This document shows, piece after piece, positions 6,533 through 11,085 of a DNA stretch of 11,085 nucleotides. Numbering within the stretch: position 1 is the stretch's first letter; each line of letters opens with the position of its first letter. The stretch is from Gaoshiqia sp050298035 (GTDB lineage Bacteria; Bacteroidota; Bacteroidia; Bacteroidales; Prolixibacteraceae). The translations under genes were made by a program, and so were the position numbers. The notes beneath the pieces were generated by a model that worked only from the letters and a program-made list of their open reading frames with translations, did not search any database and was not told where the DNA came from. The stretch lies in contig JBNKTK010000124.1 in NCBI GenBank assembly GCA_050298035.1, positions 1 to 11,085 of the forward strand, read 5' to 3'.

Positions 6533-7294
6533 ATGACCGAAGAACAGCCAAGACCTCATTGGTCTGAACTTGAATTTAATCCGAAGAAGCTAGATTATTC
6601 CATTCTCGACCGTCATGTCGAATTTCTGGAATCGATCAAATCAGTGCATAACAGTGCTGTTTCCATATACGACATGGCTAAAATGCAGCACGTCTACATC
6701 TCCTCAACTTTTGAAGGCTTGTTGGGCTGGGACCTGGAAGAGGCAGGCAAACCCGGTCACGCGTATATTGATAGCCGGATGCACCCCGAAGACCTGGAAC
6801 ATCTAAACAAGGTTTCATCTGTTTTCTTTGAGCTGATTTTGAAAGTAAAAAAAGAAGACCGCACCAATATGGAACATTACAAAATGGTGATGGATTACCG
6901 GACAAAAGGGAAAGACGGCTTGTATGTCAGGGTAATTGAGCAACACAAGTTGCTGGAATTGGATGCCGATGACAACGTATGGTTGTCGCTAAGCATGCTC
7001 GATATGTCTCCCGACCAGGATCTTCAAAGTCGTTGCCGCTACCGGCTGGTCAATTCAAAAACCGGGGAATTATATCATGTCCCAAAGGGAAATCAGGATT
7101 CGAGCCTCAGCATGCGCGAACAGGAAATCCTTCAACTGCTCGCCAAAGGATTAATCAGCAAGCAAATTGCCGACCAGCTATTTATTTCGGTCAACACCGT
7201 CAACACGCACCGTCAACGGATTCTTGAAAAACTCGATGTCAGCAACACGACAGAGGCCGTACAACACGCCAGTCGGCTGGGGCTAATCCAGTAA
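6533..7294 (+). CDS. PAS domain-containing LuxR-type transcriptional regulator
   Basis: This is a cytoplasmic DNA-binding regulator of 253 residues. The N-terminal two thirds (about 35-165) look like a PAS sensor fold: SVSIYDMAKMQHVYISSTFEGLLG, then MHPEDLEHLNKV, then a strand-rich end with YRTKGKDGLYVRVIEQ. The C-terminal domain (about 191-253) is a LuxR/GerE helix-turn-helix: LSMREQEILQLLAKGLISKQIA, then recognition-helix region ISVNTVNTHRQRILEKL (218-234). There is no receiver domain and no membrane segment, so it probably senses a small intracellular ligand or redox state, but the ligand is unknown. The ATG at 6533 is supported by the TATTTTTG box 23 bases upstream. It is divergent from the TonB-dependent receptor, which it may regulate (inference from layout). 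It converges on the GtrA gene downstream, with 54 bases between them and no clear terminator. Confidence 0.9.
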   Translation: MTEEQPRPHWSELEFNPKKLDYSILDRHVEFLESIKSVHNSAVSIYDMAKMQHVYISSTFEGLLGWDLEEAGKPGHAYIDSRMHPEDLEHLNKVSSVFFELILKVKKEDRTNMEHYKMVMDYRTKGKDGLYVRVIEQHKLLELDADDNVWLSLSMLDMSPDQDLQSRCRYRLVNSKTGELYHVPKGNQDSSLSMREQEILQLLAKGLISKQIADQLFISVNTVNTHRQRILEKLDVSNTTEAVQHASRLGLIQ

Positions 7295-7348
7295 GAGTAG
7301 AAATCTCAACATTCCCCCTCAAAACCTTAAATTCAGGGACAAAAATTA

Positions 7349-7846
7349 TTACGATTTAAACGTAAATGACCGTTGGATGATGTAGGTGATCACAATGACA
7401 ATCCCGGTAGTCAGTATTTTGGAAGGTGTAGGGTAAAAGCCGAAATGCTCAACAAAAAGTTTCAGCAGTGCATAGTTGAGAAAAATATTCAGCATAGCCA
7501 CCGCAAAATAGCGGAACAACTGAATCCGGCCTCTCAAGATTGATTCGGGAAACACCATCGTCCGCATCAGCATAAAGCCAATTGGGAAAGTAATACCGAA
7601 AGCAATAATAAACGCAGCAATATGAGGGCTAATCGAACCAAAGACAGGGACATCGATGATTTCCTTATCAAGCACAAAGTTGTAGGAGATGAAATACAGG
7701 AAAATATCAAGTAAAGTATTTGACCCACCCAAAGCCAAATACCGGAAGGTTTGCAAATCCATAAACGGACGGAAAACCGGATAAAAAAAGTCTACAATAT
7801 TGAGGACAAAGTCTTTTGTCCTGACGAATTTCACCGAATCAGCCAT
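7349..7846 (-). CDS. GtrA family membrane protein
   Basis: The protein has 165 residues and four likely membrane segments (about 34-58, 73-97, 109-132 and 142-158). It matches the GtrA-like family in the opening FRYLALGGSNTLLDI, the middle LFRYFAVAMLNIFLNYALLKL, and the C-terminal QRSFTFKS, where family members end with an (R)xFxF motif. Some GtrA proteins are proposed to flip polyisoprenyl-phosphate-linked sugars across the inner membrane for surface glycan modification. No glycosyltransferase is adjacent here, so the substrate is open. The N-terminal extension of about 30 residues before the first membrane segment contains FFYPVFRPF and is presumably cytoplasmic. It lies 95 bases downstream of the frameshifted hydrolase gene on the same strand. 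No strong promoter was seen for it. Confidence 0.9.
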   Translation of the reverse strand: MADSVKFVRTKDFVLNIVDFFYPVFRPFMDLQTFRYLALGGSNTLLDIFLYFISYNFVLDKEIIDVPVFGSISPHIAAFIIAFGITFPIGFMLMRTMVFPESILRGRIQLFRYFAVAMLNIFLNYALLKLFVEHFGFYPTPSKILTTGIVIVITYIIQRSFTFKS

Positions 7847-7941
7847 ATCTCGAATCGAAAATCTAATGCGTTAATTTTTCTCTTTTTCCGAACCACAAAC
7901 AGTTCTCGTACAAATTCCGGCAACAAGTAAGTCAATATTTT

Positions 7942-8765
7942 TCAAAGAGAAAAGGTCTTTTTCAATTTAGCTCCCCGCTCAGTCCACTCAACAGTAGCAC
8001 ATTCCGCATAAAAGTCGTGTTCAAAAAACAGGATGAAGTTTTTCGCAGCTGCCTCTTTCAGAAAAGCCTCCTTCTCTTCCATGGCGGTCACGGGGTACAA
8101 ATCGTACGATGCCAGCCATACAACCGGGATATTGGCCACGGTCGGGATCAGGTCCGACATGTACACGTATGTTTTTCCTTCAGTTTCAATGAAAGGGATC
8201 ATCTGCCCGGGAGTATGCCCATCAAACATCCGGACTGAAAACCCGGGGAACAATTCGCAATTCCCTTCAACCAGTTGCATGTTGCCTTCCGTTTCAGGAA
8301 GTCCAGAATCTCCGGATAATAAGCAGCCCTTTCCCTGATATTTGAAACTTTTGAATGTTCCCACTGTTTTTTGCTGCACCAATAAGTGGCATTCGGGAAC
8401 AAAAGTTTCAACTCACCACCTTCCCTCACCACGGCACCATTGCAATGGTCCCAATGGAGGTGGGTAAACACAACATGGGTAATATCGTTGACCGAATAAC
8501 CAAGTTCGGCAAGCGATTTTGGCAAGGCATCAGTTTCTTCGTGCCCGTTGTTTCGTCTCACTTTCCCGGGGTAATGATCACCCACCCCGGACTCGACTAA
8601 TATTTTGCGATCGCCCTGGTCAATAAGCAAACACCGCAATGTCAAACGGGTCACATTGTTTTCATCGGCCGGGTAAACTTTCGACCACATCGGCTTTGGG
8701 ATCACACTGAAAAGAGCTCCGCCGTCGCACGAAAAATGACCGGCATGAATCGGAAATAACTTCAT
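7942..8765 (-). pseudogene. Metallo-beta-lactamase-fold hydrolase, split by a one-base frameshift
   Basis: The reading starts at the ATG at 8765 (MKLFPIHAGHFSCDGGALF) and runs in one frame to about Lys158 (codon 8294-8292). Homology then continues in the other frame (TEGNMQLVEGNCELFPGF) to a TGA at 7942. One extra base in the AAA run on the minus strand would restore a 274-residue protein, a normal length. All expected metal-binding elements are present across the two parts: THLHWDHCNG (His102, His104, Asp106, His107), DGHTPGQM, MSDLIPT and FEHDFY. The substrate is unknown; homologues of this shape are annotated as MBL-fold hydrolases, some related to lactonases. The rest of the gene shows no other stop or gap, so the lesion is either very recent or a sequencing error. 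The unbroken first frame ends at 8199 and would give a 188-residue truncated product. It is divergent from mpl. Confidence 0.85.
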
Positions 8766-8783
8766 TTTTTATACACTGAATGT

Positions 8784-8809
8784 TTATCTTTGAACTTTTG
8801 CAAAGATAA
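8784..8809. promoter_or_regulatory. Symmetrical divergent promoter boxes between the hydrolase and mpl
   Basis: TTATCTTTG (8784-8792) and CAAAGATAA (8801-8809) form a perfect 9-bp inverted repeat with an 8-bp spacer. Each arm contains TATCTTTG, an exact TAnnTTTG -7 box. The left one reads toward mpl and the right one toward the hydrolase. Transcripts would start near 8798 and 8795 respectively. The -33 matches are weak on both sides. Start sites this close imply that the two promoters compete for polymerase. Confidence 0.45.
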
Positions 8810-8813
8810 GGAT

Positions 8814-10184
8814 ATGCACATTCATTTTATAGCCATTGGCGGAAGTGCCATGCACAACCTGGCCATTGCCCTGCACAAAAAAGGATATCATGTTACCGGA
8901 TCGGATGACGAAGTTTTTGAACCATCGAAAAGCCGGCTGAAAAGTCACGGCTTATTGCCGGAACGGGAAGGCTGGTTTCCGGAGAACATTTCGCCTGAAC
9001 TCGATGCTGTTATTCTTGGCATGCACGCCCGGCAGGACAACCCGGAGCTGATCAGGGCGCAAGAACTTGGATTGAAAATTTATTCGTACCCGGAGTACCT
9101 GTACGAGCAAACAAAAGATAAAACCCGCGTTGTGATTGGCGGATCGCACGGGAAAACAACAATCACCTCGATGGTGATGCACGTTTTGAAAACCAACAAC
9201 ATCGATTTTGACTACATGGTTGGCGCCAACCTCGATGGTTTCGATACAATGGTATCGCTAAAGGGAGACACAAAGGTTGCCGTTTTTGAAGGCGACGAGT
9301 ACCTTTCATCGCCCATTGACCGCCGTCCCAAATTTCATCTGTATCACCCACACATTGCCCTGCTTAGCGGTATTGCCTGGGACCATCTCAACGTGTTTCC
9401 CACTTTTGAAAATTACGTGGAACAGTTTCAGGTTTTTGCTGATAAGATAAAAGAAAACGGTTCGCTGATTTATTTTGAAGGGGACGGGAACCTGCAACAG
9501 ATAGCGGCAAACGTGCGAAAAGATGTAAATGCCATTGCCTACCGGGAACACGAATCGATTGTTGAAAACGGTATCACTTACCTGAAAAATGGCGACCGGC
9601 AAATCCGCCTGCAGGTGTTTGGCGACCACAACCTGCAAAATATCACCGGGGCAAAACTGGTTTGCTCGCAAATTGGCATTTCGGACGAACAATTTTACCA
9701 GGCAATGACTTCTTTTAAAGGAGCTGCCCGCCGGCTCGAGGTGCTTTCGGAAAATGGAAGTTGCACTGTTTTTTACGATTTTGCCCACTCGCCTTCGAAA
9801 CTGAAGGCCACAACGGCAGCCGTGAAAAAGCAGTTCGACAACCGGCAGCTCGTTGCCGTCATGGAGTTGCACACCTTCAGCTCGTTGAAAAAAGAATTTT
9901 TGCCACAATATGAAGGATGCATGAACGAAGCAGATGAAGCCTTCGTGTTCTTCAATCCCAAAACCATTGAACACAAAAGATTAGAACCAATAACGAAGGA
10001 AGAGGTCGCCGATGCCTTCAACAAAAACGGGCTGAAAGTTTATACTGATCCGACAGAACTGTTTGGGTTACTTAGCGAACAAAACTGGGAAAACAAAAAT
10101 CTGCTGATCATGACTTCGGGCAACTTTTCAGGGCAAAACCTGAAAGAAATTGCCACGGAAATTACCGGAAACCCGGTTCACTAA
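8814..10184 (+). CDS. mpl: UDP-N-acetylmuramate:L-alanyl-gamma-D-glutamyl-meso-diaminopimelate ligase
   Basis: This cytoplasmic Mur-ligase-family enzyme attaches recycled murein tripeptide to UDP-MurNAc using ATP. The product has 456 residues, the usual length. In order it shows the N-terminal nucleotide-sugar-binding glycine motif IAIGGSAMHNLA (6-17), the ATP loop GGSHGKTT (109-116, Lys114), the metal and substrate segment FEGDEYLSSPIDRRPKFHLY (158-177), SGIAWDHLNVFPTFENYVEQF (185-205), and the C-terminal ligase domain with YDFAHSPSKLKAT around His325. The EGDEYLSSPID form is characteristic of Mpl rather than MurC. A TTG at 8790 in the same frame would add eight residues, but I chose the ATG at 8814. 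It has AAGGA four bases upstream, fits family starts, and a TAnnTTTG box at 8785-8792 overlaps the TTG. A predicted exported dipeptidase follows after 23 bases. Confidence 0.94.
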   Translation: MHIHFIAIGGSAMHNLAIALHKKGYHVTGSDDEVFEPSKSRLKSHGLLPEREGWFPENISPELDAVILGMHARQDNPELIRAQELGLKIYSYPEYLYEQTKDKTRVVIGGSHGKTTITSMVMHVLKTNNIDFDYMVGANLDGFDTMVSLKGDTKVAVFEGDEYLSSPIDRRPKFHLYHPHIALLSGIAWDHLNVFPTFENYVEQFQVFADKIKENGSLIYFEGDGNLQQIAANVRKDVNAIAYREHESIVENGITYLKNGDRQIRLQVFGDHNLQNITGAKLVCSQIGISDEQFYQAMTSFKGAARRLEVLSENGSCTVFYDFAHSPSKLKATTAAVKKQFDNRQLVAVMELHTFSSLKKEFLPQYEGCMNEADEAFVFFNPKTIEHKRLEPITKEEVADAFNKNGLKVYTDPTELFGLLSEQNWENKNLLIMTSGNFSGQNLKEIATEITGNPVH

Positions 10185-10207
10185 AAAACACAAACACCTC
10201 GAACACC

Positions 10208-11085
10208 ATGAAGAAAATAATTTTATTTGCTGCTTTTAGTGCATTAGTCCTTGTAGCAGGAGCTCAGAAGAAAGATGCCAAACTATGGAAAAAAGCCCTG
10301 AAAATGCACGAACATGCCCTGACCGTGGATACGCATTGCGACACCCCGATGCTTTTGCTGAAGGATGGTTTTGATGCCGGAGAAAAACACCAGGCGCCAC
10401 AAAGTCGGGTCGACTACCCCCGAATGAAAGAAGGTGGGCTGGATGCTATGTTCTTTGCCGTTTTCACGGGGCAAAAGCCACGTACCGATGAAAATTATGC
10501 CAACACCTATCACCTGGCACACCAGATGCTTGACTCGATTTATTCGTCATTAGAGAAAAACCAACAAACTGCCGCTTTAGCACTCTTAGCAGAAGATGCT
10601 GCCAAAATTGAAAAGACAGGCAAACGGGCCATTTATATCGGGATGGAAAACGGGTTTCCCCTTGCCAAAGACATCAACCGGGTGAAGGAGTTTTACGATC
10701 GCGGCGTTCGGTATATCACACTCTGCCACTCGTTCCACAATGACATCTGCGACTCTTCGAGCGACAAGGCCGAGCCTGAACACAATGGTGTGAGCGACTT
10801 TGGGAAAGACGTGATTGCCGAAATGAACCAGCTGGGCATGATGATCGATTGCTCGCACATGTCGGACAAATCATTTTCCGATGTGATCAAATACAGCAAA
10901 GCCCCGGTTATCGCGTCACACAGCAGTGTGCGTTCGGTTTGTGACCACAACCGCAACATGAGCGACGAAATGATTAAAACCCTGGCAGCGCATGGAGGTG
11001 TGATCCAGATTTGTTTGCTGGATGTGTACGTGAAAGAACCGGACACCACCCTGGTGCGTTACCAGTTACAGCAGCAACTTGAAAA
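10208..11085 (+). CDS. Membrane dipeptidase (peptidase family M19), N-terminal part
   Basis: This is a zinc-dependent dipeptidase of the renal dipeptidase family; 292 codons are visible and the gene runs off the right edge. The N-terminus MKKIILFAAFSALVLVAGA followed by Gln20 is a classical signal peptide with likely cleavage after Ala19, so the enzyme acts outside the cytoplasm. Zinc and active-site residues of the family are in order: DTHCD (His43, Asp45), GMENG (Glu147), CSHMS (His217) and SHSS (His238). The 21-residue spacing between the last two histidines is the same as in mammalian renal dipeptidase. A conserved DHNRNMSDEMIK follows. It starts 23 bases after mpl on the same strand, so co-transcription is likely. 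Together they may link periplasmic peptide cleavage to murein-peptide reuse, but M19 enzymes also act on unrelated dipeptides. No promoter was seen between the two genes. Confidence 0.94.
   Translation, partial: MKKIILFAAFSALVLVAGAQKKDAKLWKKALKMHEHALTVDTHCDTPMLLLKDGFDAGEKHQAPQSRVDYPRMKEGGLDAMFFAVFTGQKPRTDENYANTYHLAHQMLDSIYSSLEKNQQTAALALLAEDAAKIEKTGKRAIYIGMENGFPLAKDINRVKEFYDRGVRYITLCHSFHNDICDSSSDKAEPEHNGVSDFGKDVIAEMNQLGMMIDCSHMSDKSFSDVIKYSKAPVIASHSSVRSVCDHNRNMSDEMIKTLAAHGGVIQICLLDVYVKEPDTTLVRYQLQQQLE

Noticed and set aside
7295..7348. Possible bidirectional terminator between the convergent regulator and GtrA genes
   Set aside because: No stem with a flanking T-run could be found in the 54 bases.
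7847..7941. Possible GtrA promoter or hydrolase terminator
   Set aside because: TAGATTTT is one base off the -7 box but has no matching -33 at the right spacing, and no clear hairpin with a T-run is present.
8286..8300. Programmed -1 frameshift in the metallo-hydrolase
   Set aside because: The sequence around the joint is CTG AAA CGG on the coding strand, with no X XXY YYZ heptamer and no evident downstream stem-loop; a simple indel is more likely.
8790..8813. TTG start adding eight residues to Mpl
   Set aside because: The TTG is part of the promoter box TATCTTTG, and the ATG at 8814 has AAGGA upstream and gives the normal family N-terminus.
9306..9974. 222-codon minus-strand open frame opposite mpl
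   Set aside because: It is fully antisense to mpl, whose motifs are intact; the composition looks like a shadow frame.

Overview
The window looks like chromosomal DNA from a member of the Bacteroidota, most likely Marinilabiliales/Prolixibacteraceae-like, although that family placement is an inference. The reasons are a two-gene methylmalonyl-CoA mutase (mutA-mutB), a TonB-dependent receptor with an N-terminal carboxypeptidase-regulatory-like domain, the Bacteroidota form of Mpl, promoter boxes of the TAnnTTTG type, and A-rich leaders mostly without Shine-Dalgarno sites. No RNA gene, CRISPR array, transposase or phage gene was seen.

Layout from left to right. Positions 1-3757 (minus strand) hold mutA, a small GxxExxY-family gene, and the N-terminal two thirds of mutB, which runs off the left edge. 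The mutase interconverts succinyl-CoA and methylmalonyl-CoA in the propionate/succinate pathway. The GxxExxY gene sits between the two subunit genes and is framed by imperfect 27-bp inverted repeats, each made of three 8-bp units close to GCAAAGAC. This looks like a small insertion module placed inside the mutase operon. Positions 3788-4103 are non-coding: a mutA promoter, a perfect 16-bp palindrome, and a 49-bp gene-less copy of the same octamer inverted repeat. On the minus strand that copy folds like a terminator for the receptor gene upstream.

Positions 4104-6449 (minus) encode an outer-membrane TonB-dependent receptor. Divergent from it, across an 83-bp gap, is a PAS-LuxR regulator (6533-7294) with a perfect inverted repeat directly before its start codon. 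A GtrA-family membrane protein (7349-7846, minus) and a metallo-beta-lactamase-fold hydrolase split by a single-base frameshift (7942-8765, minus) follow.

From 8814 onward the plus strand carries mpl (murein-peptide recycling ligase) and, 23 bases later, an exported M19 dipeptidase that runs off the right edge. The pair suggests a role in handling cell-wall or other peptides. The hydrolase and mpl are divergent and share a small symmetrical promoter region in which two TATCTTTG boxes face each other.

The most unusual feature is the octamer-repeat element family, present once with its GxxExxY gene and once without. The rest is mostly ordinary metabolic, envelope and regulatory content.
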